A DNA stretch of 64,000 nucleotides, taken from the NCBI RefSeq assembly GCF_014174255.1, contig NZ_JABEQJ010000003.1:124001-188000 (forward strand), in the 5' to 3' direction. Made by a program: the position numbers and the translations under genes. This stretch comes from Gluconacetobacter sacchari (GTDB lineage Bacteria > Pseudomonadota > Alphaproteobacteria > Acetobacterales > Acetobacteraceae). Below, piece by piece: positions 9,588-18,491 of the stretch. Each line of letters begins with the position of its first letter. Position 1 is the stretch's first letter. Below the pieces are notes generated by a model that was not told the origin of the DNA, did no database searches, and saw only the letters and a list, made by a program, of their open reading frames with translations.

Positions 9588-11987
9588 TCATGGCGCCAGG
9601 GTCAGGGTCCAGCGGGCCGGGCCGGGCAGCAGGGGGCGGGCCGTGCCGTCGACCCAGGCCTCCTGCCCCGCGCCGTAATAGGGGGAGAGCGGGTTGGCGG
9701 ACTGGCCCATCGGCATGTCGAACAGGGCCGTGTCCTCGTGCCCCGGGCTGACCACCAGCCGCTCCGACGCGCCGAAGCCCGGTACCGCGACGCGGGGGAC
9801 GAGGGTGTCGCCGGCTTCGGGGAGGTCGGGCGGGTCGGTCAGCCGGCCCAGCAGCGGCACCGCGCGGGACAGCGGGTGATGGATGCCGACATGGTTGGCC
9901 GCGCCCCAGCGGAACGACGCGACGCCGCCCGCCGCGCGGACATCCGCGGCCAGCGCGTCGAGGATGCTGTCGTCGATCGCCGTCCAGTCGCGCCGGCCGG
10001 GCGGGAGCAGGGCCGGGGGGCGCTCGGTCAGCAGGCGCTGCACCGCCCAGGCGGCGCGGGGCGGCACGCGCGGCGTCCCGGGCAGGCCGGGCAGGGCGTG
10101 GGCGTAGGCGCCGAAGACGATCGCCAGCGCGTGGGCGCGATATTGCCGTACCAGCCGGTAGCCGATCGATTCCGGCCGCGCCCGTTCGCCCCAGGCCGCG
10201 ACATGGGGGGCCATGGCGGCGAGGTCCGCCCGGCCGGGGCGGGCGGCGATGGCGGCGGCCAGCATCGCCTGCCAGGGGCGCAGCACGGTGGCGTGGTCGT
10301 CGGTCTGGATCGCCAGCAGGTCGGCTTCGGCGAAATGGTCGCGCGTATGCAGGTCGTCGCGGAGGCGGCCGGCGCGCAGCCCGTCGGCGTAGCCGCCGTC
10401 GCCGAGGACGGCCAGCGCCGGGCCGCCGACCACCCGGCCGTTGGCGGTCCAGAGCCGGCCGCCGGGCGGGTCCACGATCTCGGGGATGTCGGCGGGGGGC
10501 AGCATGCCGTCCCAGCGGTGGCTGCCGTCGGCCCAGGAATGGGGCAGCCGGTCGTCCAGCCCGACGCGGCGCGGCACCTGGCCGATGATGGTCCAGCCGA
10601 TATGGCCGTCGCGGTCGCCGGCCAGCAGGTTTTCCTGCGGCAGGGCGGCGCGGTGCGCGGCATCGAGCGCCGCGCGCACGCTGACGGCGGATTCCAGAGC
10701 GCGGACGCCGCGATAGTCGATGGCGCCCTCATCCTCCGCGCTCCAGTGCCAGACCAGCGGGCGGCCCCGGGCGTCCTGCCCGTTCACCGGGCCCCAGATC
10801 GTGGTGCGGATGGTCAGCGGATGGCAGGTCTCGTGGGCGGCGCAGAGGGTTTCCCGCGCCATGCCGAACGGTTTCGGCCCGTCCGGGGTCTGGTACCGGC
10901 CGGGATCGCCGGGCGGGATGTCCAGTGCGATCAGGTCGCCGGATTCGATGTAGCCGTCGGTGAAGGCCCAGGCGACGCGGGTGTTGGTGCCGACGATCTG
11001 GTAGGGCTCGCCGGGCAGGGTGACGCCGGTGAGGTCCAGCGTCGGGGCGGCGGCGGGGGCGGGGCGCAGGACCTGGCGGGCGCGGTACCAGATGTTGGGC
11101 ACCATCAGGCCCAGATGCATGTCGTCGGCCACCATGGCGCTGCCGGTCGCGGTCAGGCGGCCGGAGACCGCGAAATTGTTCGATCCGCGTTCCGGCGCCG
11201 GGGGCGCGGCGTTGCCCGTATCGCTGGACGGCCGGGCGGGCAGGGCGGCGGGCATGGCGGGCGGCGTGGCGGTGGACCCGTCGGCCGGGGCGTCGAGCGG
11301 CGTCAGCTCGGGGTCGAGGAACGCCGCCATCTCCGGCCCCCAGGCCTGGCGCAGGGCGGCGCGCAGGCGCTGGCCCGTGCCGTCGGCGTCCTGGAGGTCG
11401 AAATACATCGCATAGACGACCAGCAGCGAGTCCTCGTCGCGCCAGGGGGCGGGGGGGATCCGCAGCAGGGTATATTCGAAAGAATCATGTGCCAGGGCGG
11501 TGCGTCCGGCATTCACGCCCGCCGTGTAGGCCGCCAGCAGGGCGCGGTCGGCCGGGTCCTGCCGGGCCAGGACGGCGCGGGCCCGGGTGCGGAAGCGGTG
11601 CAGGCGGTGCGTGCGGTCCAGGTCAAGCGCGGCGGGGCCGACCAGTTCGGCCAGTTCGCCCGCCGCCAGGCGGCGCAGCAGGTCCATCTGGAAAAATCGT
11701 TCCTGGCCATGAAGGAACCCCAGGGCACGGGCCAGGTCGGGGCGGGTGCGGGCGACCAGGGTCGGGACGCCGGCGGCGTCGCGGGTGATGGTGACGGGGG
11801 CCTCCAGGCCGGGCAGGCGACGCATGCCCTCCAGCGCCGGGCGGCTGGCGCGCAGTACCCAGACGCCATAGCCGGCGGCGGCGCCGGCGAGGACGATGGC
11901 CGCGCATGCCATGGCCGCCGCGACGCGCCGGGCCAGGCGGGCGCGGCGGCGGGGAGGCGCGGTGTCGGGACGGGAAGGGGGGATCAT
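9588..11987 (-). CDS. penicillin acylase family N-terminal nucleophile hydrolase
   Basis: Periplasmic or membrane-anchored amidase that hydrolyses N-acyl bonds; 799 residues. Residues about 22-46 form one hydrophobic signal or anchor segment. The alpha part runs to the GSNNFAV motif, where Ser269 should become the N-terminal nucleophile after autocatalytic processing. The beta part includes the usual WRWGxxH-type region, seen as FRWGAANHVGIHHPLS. Homologues include penicillin G acylase and N-acyl-homoserine-lactone acylases; the sequence alone does not decide. It is divergent from the TonB receptor at 12291. Confidence 0.88.
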   Translation of the reverse strand: MIPPSRPDTAPPRRRARLARRVAAAMACAAIVLAGAAAGYGVWVLRASRPALEGMRRLPGLEAPVTITRDAAGVPTLVARTRPDLARALGFLHGQERFFQMDLLRRLAAGELAELVGPAALDLDRTHRLHRFRTRARAVLARQDPADRALLAAYTAGVNAGRTALAHDSFEYTLLRIPPAPWRDEDSLLVVYAMYFDLQDADGTGQRLRAALRQAWGPEMAAFLDPELTPLDAPADGSTATPPAMPAALPARPSSDTGNAAPPAPERGSNNFAVSGRLTATGSAMVADDMHLGLMVPNIWYRARQVLRPAPAAAPTLDLTGVTLPGEPYQIVGTNTRVAWAFTDGYIESGDLIALDIPPGDPGRYQTPDGPKPFGMARETLCAAHETCHPLTIRTTIWGPVNGQDARGRPLVWHWSAEDEGAIDYRGVRALESAVSVRAALDAAHRAALPQENLLAGDRDGHIGWTIIGQVPRRVGLDDRLPHSWADGSHRWDGMLPPADIPEIVDPPGGRLWTANGRVVGGPALAVLGDGGYADGLRAGRLRDDLHTRDHFAEADLLAIQTDDHATVLRPWQAMLAAAIAARPGRADLAAMAPHVAAWGERARPESIGYRLVRQYRAHALAIVFGAYAHALPGLPGTPRVPPRAAWAVQRLLTERPPALLPPGRRDWTAIDDSILDALAADVRAAGGVASFRWGAANHVGIHHPLSRAVPLLGRLTDPPDLPEAGDTLVPRVAVPGFGASERLVVSPGHEDTALFDMPMGQSANPLSPYYGAGQEAWVDGTARPLLPGPARWTLTLAP

Positions 11988-12290
11988 GCGCGTGCCCTGG
12001 AGTGTCCATGTTGAAGCCGGAACGGGTCGGCGGCCGGGGAAATTTTTATGGGACCGGAACGAAGCCCGCGCAGCGTAACCCTGCGGAATGTGTCCTGTCG
12101 CCCACTATTTTATTGTTTAATTTCATATTTTTGAATGAAGGGGGCACACTTGATGCGGGGGAACTGTGACAAAAAAGTCATATATTAAGGTTTCGTGATG
12201 ACTGGTTGCAGTTCTGCATTGATATCGGACCGCGTTCCATCGCTTGATGATACCGTCATGTAACGATATTCGCGGGAGCACGTTAACTCT
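11988..12290. other. AT-rich divergent promoter region
   Basis: About 300 bases between the penicillin acylase and the TonB receptor. The centre (about 12100-12200) is much richer in A and T than its surroundings and should carry both promoters. An imperfect TGTGAC-N6-GTCATA element lies near 12166. I find no gene in it. Confidence 0.45.
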
Positions 12291-14912
12291 ATGACCCTGA
12301 GGCGAAGCCTTATAGCGGCCACGATTCTTGCCGTTCAGTTCGATGTCTTCGGTGCGATGGCGCAGACTGCCACGATGTCCGGAACGTCCGCATCGAGCCA
12401 TCGCCATGTCGCGAAGGCCAAGAAAGGCGCTAGCGCTTCCGCCCATTCCACCGCGACCGCGAAAAACGCGGCGGTGGCTCCGATGGCTCCGGCCAGCCTT
12501 GCCGCGCCGGTCGCGGCGCCCGTCTATCGCGCGCCCGCCGATTCCGGCGAGGCCGTGATCGTGACCGGCACCCATGCCTTCAATCGGCATGCGCGCGATT
12601 CCACGGCGCCCGTCAGCGTCATTTCCGCCGCCACCCTGATGCGGACCGGCGCGGTGAACATCGCCGACGCGCTGACGCGCATGGACCCGTCGATCACGGA
12701 ACAGACGATGGGTGCCGACGCGGGGGCGCTGACGTCTTCCATCCGCATGCGCGGCCTGAACCCGAACGAAGTGCTGGTTCTGGTGGACGGCAAGCGCCGC
12801 CACACCACCGCCAACATCTATGCCGACCAGGGGCCGCAGCAGGGATCGACGCCCGTCGACCTGAACATGCTGCCGGCGAATGCGATCGACCATATCGAAA
12901 TCCTGCGGGACGGCGCCGCGGCCATGTATGGATCGGACGCCATCGCGGGCGTGGTCAACATCATCACCAAGAAGACGGCCCATGGGCTGAACCTGACCGG
13001 GCAGACCGGCGCCAATGCCTATAACGGCGACGGCTGGCAGTACCAGACCGGCATCGATGGCGGGTTCAGCTTCCTCGGCGACGGCTATGTGCATATCGCC
13101 GGCCAGGTGATGCATGCCGACCATATGGTGCCGAAGGGCGCGTACGACCTGCGTTCGGACCCGAACAACGAGGATTACGCGGGTGTGAACTTCCCCGGCA
13201 ATTCGAACAAGATCATGAGCACGCCGGAGGAGACCCGCGAGAACCTGCTGATCAATTTCGGCAAGACGCTGACCCCGGGGGTCGATTTCTTCGGCCAGAT
13301 CACCTACGCGCATCGTCACAGCGAGGCGTACGAGAACTATCGCACGCCGACCAAGGCGCCGCAGATCTATCCGGCCGGCTTCTCGCCGCTGGAGACGATC
13401 GACGAGAACGACTTTGCCGCGACGCTGGGCCTGAAGGGCAACAATTTCCTGGGCTTCGACTGGGATGTCAGCACGACCTACGGCCAGGACGACGATTCGA
13501 TCGGCAACAAGAACACCGCCAACCCGAACATGCTGAGCACCGACCCCACGGTGTGCGGAACCGACCCGACGAACGCGGCCACCTATTCGGCGAACGGGTG
13601 CGGCTGGTCGCCGACCACGGTGCTGGCCGAGCGGTATTCGCTGGCGCAATGGACGAACAATGCCGATTTCCGCCGCCGCCTGAAGATCGCCAATGTCGTG
13701 CCGGTGACGGTGGCGTTCGGTGCCGAGCATCGTCTGGAACAATACCAGATCTGGCCGGGCAATCCGCCTTCGTACCAGATCGGCGGCGCGCAGGGCTATG
13801 CCGGCCTGATGCCGGAGAACGCGGGCAAGTGGGGCCGCGACATCTGGGCCGGCTACCTGGACGGCGACTTCCATCCGCTGCCGCACTGGGACCTGGATTT
13901 CGCGGGCCGGTTCGAGCACTACACCGATTTCGGCAACACCGAGAACGGCAAGGTCTCGACCCGCTATGACTTCACGAAGCGCATCGCCATCCGTGGCACG
14001 GTCAGCAACGGCTTCCGCGCCCCGACGCTGCCGGAAGAACATTTCAGCGCCCTGAACGTGTCGCCCACCGGCGCCACGGGCCTGCTGTCGACCACCAGCG
14101 CCGCGGGCCGGTCGGTCGGCGCGCTGCCGCTGAAGCCGGAGCGCTCGTTCAGCGCCGAGGCCGGCGTGGTGCTGGAGCCGGTCGATGGCTGGCACGTTTC
14201 GGCCGATGTCTACATGATCGATATCCGTGACCGGATCTTCGGCAGCGCCACCTTCAGCGACAGCGACGCGCTGGACGCGATCGCCATGACCGGCGCCTCG
14301 CTGCCGGCCGGCATCACCAATTCCGACGTGTTCGTGAACTATTTCGCCAATGTCGGCAGCACGCGGACGCAGGGCCTGGACATCATGTCCGACTATCTGC
14401 TGCGCCTGCATCAATACGGCAACGTCGACCTGAGCCTCGGGGTCAACCTGAACCGCACCAAGGTCACCCGCACCAACAGCCTGGCCAACGGCCTGTCGGC
14501 GCTGAACGCGCAGACCGCGTCGTACCTGACCAACGGCGCGCCGAAGAGCAAGATCGTGCTCCAGGCGCACTGGACGATCGGCCAGTGGGACGTGAACGTG
14601 CGCCAGACGCGCTATGGCTCGACCAACATCCTGCAGACCTATGAGGACCAGGCGCCGGAGGCGTTGCAATATTCGAACACCGAATGGCAGTCGTTCCGGA
14701 ACACCGCGGCGTGGCTGACCGACCTGGAGGTGGGCTATCGCGTGAACCGGGTGTGGCATTTCGCGGTGGGTGCGAACGACATCTTCAACGTGCGCCCGCG
14801 CCGCCTGCCGCTTGTCCTGAACTATCTGGGGGCCAACCAGTTCGACCAGAACTCGTCCGGCATTCCGTTCACCGGCGGCTATTACTACGGCCGGATCAAC
14901 GCCACCTTCTGA
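12291..14912 (+). CDS. TonB-dependent outer-membrane receptor
   Basis: Energised import across the outer membrane; 873 residues. The signal peptide ends near residue 25 (FGAMAQ). An Ala-rich linker follows, then a TonB box (EAVIVTG), a plug domain with LRRMDPS-like and RMRGLNPNEVLVLVDGKRR motifs, and a long beta-barrel ending in YGRINATF with terminal Phe. The ligand is unknown; the plug resembles receptors for organic compounds more than classic siderophore receptors. Monocistronic, followed directly by a hairpin. Confidence 0.9.
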   Translation: MTLRRSLIAATILAVQFDVFGAMAQTATMSGTSASSHRHVAKAKKGASASAHSTATAKNAAVAPMAPASLAAPVAAPVYRAPADSGEAVIVTGTHAFNRHARDSTAPVSVISAATLMRTGAVNIADALTRMDPSITEQTMGADAGALTSSIRMRGLNPNEVLVLVDGKRRHTTANIYADQGPQQGSTPVDLNMLPANAIDHIEILRDGAAAMYGSDAIAGVVNIITKKTAHGLNLTGQTGANAYNGDGWQYQTGIDGGFSFLGDGYVHIAGQVMHADHMVPKGAYDLRSDPNNEDYAGVNFPGNSNKIMSTPEETRENLLINFGKTLTPGVDFFGQITYAHRHSEAYENYRTPTKAPQIYPAGFSPLETIDENDFAATLGLKGNNFLGFDWDVSTTYGQDDDSIGNKNTANPNMLSTDPTVCGTDPTNAATYSANGCGWSPTTVLAERYSLAQWTNNADFRRRLKIANVVPVTVAFGAEHRLEQYQIWPGNPPSYQIGGAQGYAGLMPENAGKWGRDIWAGYLDGDFHPLPHWDLDFAGRFEHYTDFGNTENGKVSTRYDFTKRIAIRGTVSNGFRAPTLPEEHFSALNVSPTGATGLLSTTSAAGRSVGALPLKPERSFSAEAGVVLEPVDGWHVSADVYMIDIRDRIFGSATFSDSDALDAIAMTGASLPAGITNSDVFVNYFANVGSTRTQGLDIMSDYLLRLHQYGNVDLSLGVNLNRTKVTRTNSLANGLSALNAQTASYLTNGAPKSKIVLQAHWTIGQWDVNVRQTRYGSTNILQTYEDQAPEALQYSNTEWQSFRNTAAWLTDLEVGYRVNRVWHFAVGANDIFNVRPRRLPLVLNYLGANQFDQNSSGIPFTGGYYYGRINATF

Positions 14913-14939
14913 TCCTGGCTTTCGCCTGAGCCTGTCGGG

Positions 14940-14966
14940 ACCCGCGATCGCCTGGCGATCGCGGGT
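14940..14966 (+). terminator. hairpin terminator after the TonB receptor
   Basis: Arms 14940-14950 and 14956-14966 (ACCCGCGATCG and its complement) pair perfectly around a 5-base loop, followed by a short T run. It sits between convergent genes and probably serves both. Confidence 0.75.
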
Positions 14967-14999
14967 TTCGTCGTCTGCGGGCCGTGCCGCCGGGGGCCT

Positions 15000-16151
15000 T
15001 CAATCCGCTCGGGCGTGGTGCGTCACGCGGATCGCCACCACGCCGTCCGGGGCGGCCTGCGCGGCACGGCCGGAGCCGAGGCGCCAGAGCAGGTGGGCCA
15101 CCGCCATGACGGCCGGGCCGATGAACAGGCCGGACAGGCCGCAGCTTTCCAGCCCGCCCAGGATGCCCAGCAGCACCCACATGAAGGGCAGTTTGATCGA
15201 GCCGCCGATCAGCGCGGGGCGGATGAAATGGTCGGCCAAGAACAGCACGATCGCGCCGAACACGCCGACGCCGATGGCGGCGGCGAGCGTGGCGCCCTTG
15301 ACCAGGATCAGGGCCACGCACAGGGCGAGGGCGATGCCGCCGACCATCGGGATCATGCAGGCCAGCGCGGTGAACATGCCCAGCAGCAGCGGCTGCGGCG
15401 CGCCTGCGATGACATAGGACAGGCCGATCAGCACGCCTTCGCCGAGCCCGACCAGGACCAGGCCGGCCAGCGCCCCGCGCACGGCGCCCACGACATGGTG
15501 CTGGACCATGACCCCCCGGGCGCCCAGCAGGCGCCAGACCAGCCGGTCGATCCGGGCGACCAGCGGCGTGCCGGCGCGCAAGAAGAAGAAGAGGATGAGC
15601 AGCGCGAAGCCCATGATGACCAGCCCGTTGGCCGCGCCGTGGCCCAGTTGTTCCACCATCGCGAGGCTGCGTTCGGGCTTGAGGCGCGTCATCAGCTCGT
15701 GGACGCTGTCGGCGGTGGCGAGGTTGGCCTGCCACCAATGCTGGACCTGTGCCCGGCCCCAGGGCAGGCGGTCGAGCCAGGCGGGGGCGGGGATGCCCTG
15801 TTCGGCGGCCTGCCTGACCCATTGCGCGCCTTCGCGCGCTTCGCCGGCGGCGGCGGAGACCAGCAGGCCGAAGGGAATGATGAAGACCAGCGCGATGCCG
15901 GCGACGATGGCGGCCGGGGCCAGGGCCACCGCGCGCGGGGACGGCCATTTCCGCCGCAGCCATGTCAGCAGCGGCCAGCAGACGATGGCGAGGACGCCAC
16001 CCCAGAACAGGGCGGAGCGGAAGCGGCCGAGGATGAACAGGGCGAGCAGGGCCACGCCCAGCGCGAGCACGCCCTGGGCCCAGGACTGAAATCGCGTGCG
16101 GGACCGGACGGAGACGGCGTGGGGGGTGGACGAATGCGGGAACTGGGACAT
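15000..16151 (-). CDS. AI-2E family transporter
   Basis: Inner-membrane permease of the AI-2E/PerM family; 383 residues with about eight TM segments in the usual pattern: two N-terminal pairs, a long hydrophilic stretch at about 100-185, then the C-terminal bundle with HHVVGAVRGALAGLVLVGLG and ADHFIRPALIGG. Despite the name, most members are uncharacterised, and some act in Na+(Li+)/H+ antiport. The start MSQFPHSST avoids a long low-complexity extension without ribosome site. Confidence 0.85.
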   Translation of the reverse strand: MSQFPHSSTPHAVSVRSRTRFQSWAQGVLALGVALLALFILGRFRSALFWGGVLAIVCWPLLTWLRRKWPSPRAVALAPAAIVAGIALVFIIPFGLLVSAAAGEAREGAQWVRQAAEQGIPAPAWLDRLPWGRAQVQHWWQANLATADSVHELMTRLKPERSLAMVEQLGHGAANGLVIMGFALLILFFFLRAGTPLVARIDRLVWRLLGARGVMVQHHVVGAVRGALAGLVLVGLGEGVLIGLSYVIAGAPQPLLLGMFTALACMIPMVGGIALALCVALILVKGATLAAAIGVGVFGAIVLFLADHFIRPALIGGSIKLPFMWVLLGILGGLESCGLSGLFIGPAVMAVAHLLWRLGSGRAAQAAPDGVVAIRVTHHARAD

Positions 16152-16249
16152 GCGGGCTCGATTCAGGAATGGCGGATCACGGGCCTGGCCGGAGCGTGGC
16201 GACGGTCGTGATAACGGATGCCGGGCGGGCGGCGTTGCAGACTGGTGGA

Positions 16250-16288
16250 CCAGACTGGCAGGCCAGACTGGCAGGCCAGACTGGCAGG
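16250..16288. repeat. three tandem copies of a 13-base unit
   Basis: The unit CCAGACTGGCAGG occurs perfectly at 16250-16262, 16263-16275 and 16276-16288, with a fourth degenerate copy just before. It lies upstream of the AI-2E gene, in a stretch where I see no gene until the small frame at 16462. Confidence 0.85.
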
Positions 16289-16461
16289 AGGGCCTTGGGA
16301 ATGCGATTCGAATCCGGCCGGAGGCCTGTCCGTCGCGCAAGGCAGCCATGTCGTGCGGCGCTTTCGGGCGGGCCGCCCTTAAATTGCCGCAACGATTTCC
16401 CCATCTATGGGAGGCAGGACGTTTCGGCCTTCGCCGGGACACCTTGACCAGGGAGATCGTG

Positions 16462-16674
16462 ATGTCGGTTTCATCCGTCGAGGAAAAAACAGCCGTGGTT
16501 CGGCCCATGGCGGGCGGGTCTCGGGTGCGGGGCGTCGCCATGACGCCCGCGCAGATCCATGCCGCCCATCGCAGCGCGTTGCGTCAGGCGGGCCGGCGCC
16601 TGCGCGGCCGGTCGCGGCCGGACGAGGCGGATGCGATGGCACGGCCCGGAACGCCTTCGCCCTGCCCGGTGTAA
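16462..16674 (+). CDS. small hypothetical protein
   Basis: Seventy residues starting MSVSSVEEKTAVV, with an AGGGAG ribosome site 6 bases upstream. The protein is rich in Arg and Ala and has no membrane segment or recognised domain; the middle (AQIHAAHRSALRQAGRRLRG) could form a basic helix. No operon partner: the next gene is convergent. Supported only by the ribosome site and the open frame. Confidence 0.4.
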   Translation: MSVSSVEEKTAVVRPMAGGSRVRGVAMTPAQIHAAHRSALRQAGRRLRGRSRPDEADAMARPGTPSPCPV

Positions 16675-16705
16675 CCGGGCCGGGCGCCGGGTTCGGCCGC
16701 CGGGG

Positions 16706-17824
16706 TCAGCTATCGACCGCGCGGCGGCCGAGGGCGGGGTCATCGGTGAAGAAGCCGTCCAGCCCCATGTCGAGATAGCGCCTGATTTCGGCGACCGAGC
16801 CTTCGGGATTGCGGGCGTCGTCGCCCGCATTGTTGCGGAGCTGGCGGGGCAGGAAGCGGTTTTCCGGCCGGCAGGTGTAGGAATGGACCAGCAGGCCGGC
16901 GCGGTGCGCATCGTCGATCAGGGTGGTCGGTGCCTGCCACGCGCCGGAGGCGTCGCGCGGGATCAGGTCGGTGTTGGACGGGCCGATGATTTCGGCGTAG
17001 GCGCGGACCTGCTTCAGCCCGTCCGGGGTCATCAGGTCGCCGAACGTGGTGGGGGCGCCGGCGGCCATGAGGTCGGGGACGCGGTCGGTCCGCTCGCCCA
17101 GCAGGAACATCAGGCGGGCCTGCGGGTTGATGGCCTGGACGCGCCCGCGCAGCATTTTCAGATTGCCGGTTTCGAAGGACTGGACCTCCAGCGGGGCGTA
17201 GCGCGTGTAGTCGTGCGCCGCGATCGCGCGCAGGAAGGTTTCCTCCGGCGTGTGGCCCAAAGCGTGGAAATGGGTCGAATTCTTGATCTCGGGGATCAGG
17301 CCGATCACGCGGCCCCGGGCCGCGGATTCGGCGGCGACGAAATCGATCACTTCCTCGAAGGTCGGGATGTCGAAATGCCCGTCATAGCGGGTGTTGTGCG
17401 GGCGGATGGCGGGCAGGCGCTCGCGCGCGCGCAGGGTCTTGAGTTCCGCCAGGGTGAAATCGGTGGTGAACCAGCCGGTCTCGGCCGTGCCGTCGATGGT
17501 GAGCGTGCGGCGGCGGGCGGCGAATTCGGGCCGGGTCGCGACGTCGGTCGTGCCGGCGATGTTGCTTTCGTGCCGGGCGACCAGCACGCCGTCGCGGGTG
17601 GGGACCAGGTCGGGCTCGATATAATCCGCGCCGTCGGCGATCGCCTTGGCATAGGAGGCCAGCGTGTGTTCGGGCCGCAGGGCCGAGGCGCCGCGATGGG
17701 CGAAGACCAGCGGCCGGGGGGCCAGCGACGCCGCCGCCAGGGCGCGCGGCGCGGCGCCGAGGCCTGCGGTGCCCAGGCAGGCGGCGCCCGTCATCAGGGG
17801 GAAGATGTCTCGGCGTGTCAGCAC
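16706..17824 (-). CDS. glycerophosphodiester phosphodiesterase
   Basis: Hydrolyses glycerophosphodiesters to glycerol 3-phosphate and an alcohol, probably in the periplasm (GlpQ type); about 372 residues. A twin-arginine-like signal (TRRDIFPLMTG then an Ala-rich core) precedes the domain. Catalytic motifs: FAHRGASALRPEHT with the catalytic His, DYIEPDLVPTRDG, and HESNIAGTTDV. The C-terminal segment DGFFTDDPALGRRAV is typical. The GTG at 17824 is used because it starts just before the signal; readings further upstream run through the MarR operator. Divergent from marR. Confidence 0.88.
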   Translation of the reverse strand: MLTRRDIFPLMTGAACLGTAGLGAAPRALAAASLAPRPLVFAHRGASALRPEHTLASYAKAIADGADYIEPDLVPTRDGVLVARHESNIAGTTDVATRPEFAARRRTLTIDGTAETGWFTTDFTLAELKTLRARERLPAIRPHNTRYDGHFDIPTFEEVIDFVAAESAARGRVIGLIPEIKNSTHFHALGHTPEETFLRAIAAHDYTRYAPLEVQSFETGNLKMLRGRVQAINPQARLMFLLGERTDRVPDLMAAGAPTTFGDLMTPDGLKQVRAYAEIIGPSNTDLIPRDASGAWQAPTTLIDDAHRAGLLVHSYTCRPENRFLPRQLRNNAGDDARNPEGSVAEIRRYLDMGLDGFFTDDPALGRRAVDS

Positions 17825-17926
17825 GGGCGGAGCCTTGGCATGAAGTGTCGGGGCGGCGGCATAATGGACAGAACATGCGCCGATGCTCAAGCGCCCGGCG
17901 ATCGGGTCTGGACAGGCCGTTTTCAT

Positions 17927-17953
17927 GCAATTAATGGGCATGACCATTATTGC
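17927..17953. promoter_or_regulatory. palindromic operator of the MarR regulator
   Basis: GCAATTAATGG (17927-17937) and CCATTATTGC (17944-17953) form an imperfect inverted repeat with AT-rich arms, the usual size and composition of a MarR dimer site. It lies directly before the chosen marR start, between it and the divergent phosphodiesterase. Confidence 0.65.
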
Positions 17954-17975
17954 GATGGAAATGGTGGGGGCGGGC

Positions 17976-18491
17976 ATGGACGAGGGAGCCGGGCGGCGGG
18001 CGACGGACCCGCGGGCGTCGCTGGATATCGACGAGACGCCGTTTCCGGGCATGGCGATCACCTTGCGCGTCATGCGGCTGGGGGCGGTGTGGCGGACGCG
18101 GCTGGAGCGGGACCTGAAGCCGGAGGGGATGACCGTCGCCGGGGTCCGGCCGATGGTCTATCTGATGATGATGCCCGGCGGCGCGTCGCAGCGGGACCTG
18201 GCGATGGCGCTGGATACCGACGGTTCGGCGCTGGTGCGGGTGCTGGACCTGCTGGAAAAGGCGGGGCTGGTGGAGCGCCGGCCCGACGCGGATGACCGGC
18301 GGGCCAACAGCCTGTTCCTGACCGGGGAGGGGCGGCGCGCCTGCCGCCGCTTTCACGAGATCGCGGCGCGGCTGGAGGCCGAGCTGACGGCGGGCCTGTC
18401 GCCCGCCGACGGCGCGGTGCTGGCGGGGCGGCTGGACGACATCCTGCGCGTGGCCCGGCGGGCGTCCGCGCGCGACGGCGGTGCGGCGTGA
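17976..18491 (+). CDS. MarR family transcriptional regulator
   Basis: Winged-helix repressor of about 171 residues. The core runs from ITLRVMRLGAVWRTRL through the recognition helix region SQRDLAMALDTDGSALVRVLDLLEKAGLVERRPDADDRR, which contains the classic wing DxRR motif. Start codons at 17955, 17961 and 17976 are all possible; 17976 is used because it lies beyond the palindrome. Its stop overlaps the GTG of the FUSC exporter (GTGA), so it very probably controls that pump. Confidence 0.88.
   Translation: MDEGAGRRATDPRASLDIDETPFPGMAITLRVMRLGAVWRTRLERDLKPEGMTVAGVRPMVYLMMMPGGASQRDLAMALDTDGSALVRVLDLLEKAGLVERRPDADDRRANSLFLTGEGRRACRRFHEIAARLEAELTAGLSPADGAVLAGRLDDILRVARRASARDGGAA

Noticed and set aside
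12123-14759. Minus-strand open frame of 878 codons opposite the TonB receptor
   Set aside because: Shadow of the receptor gene; no family resemblance and no ribosome site.
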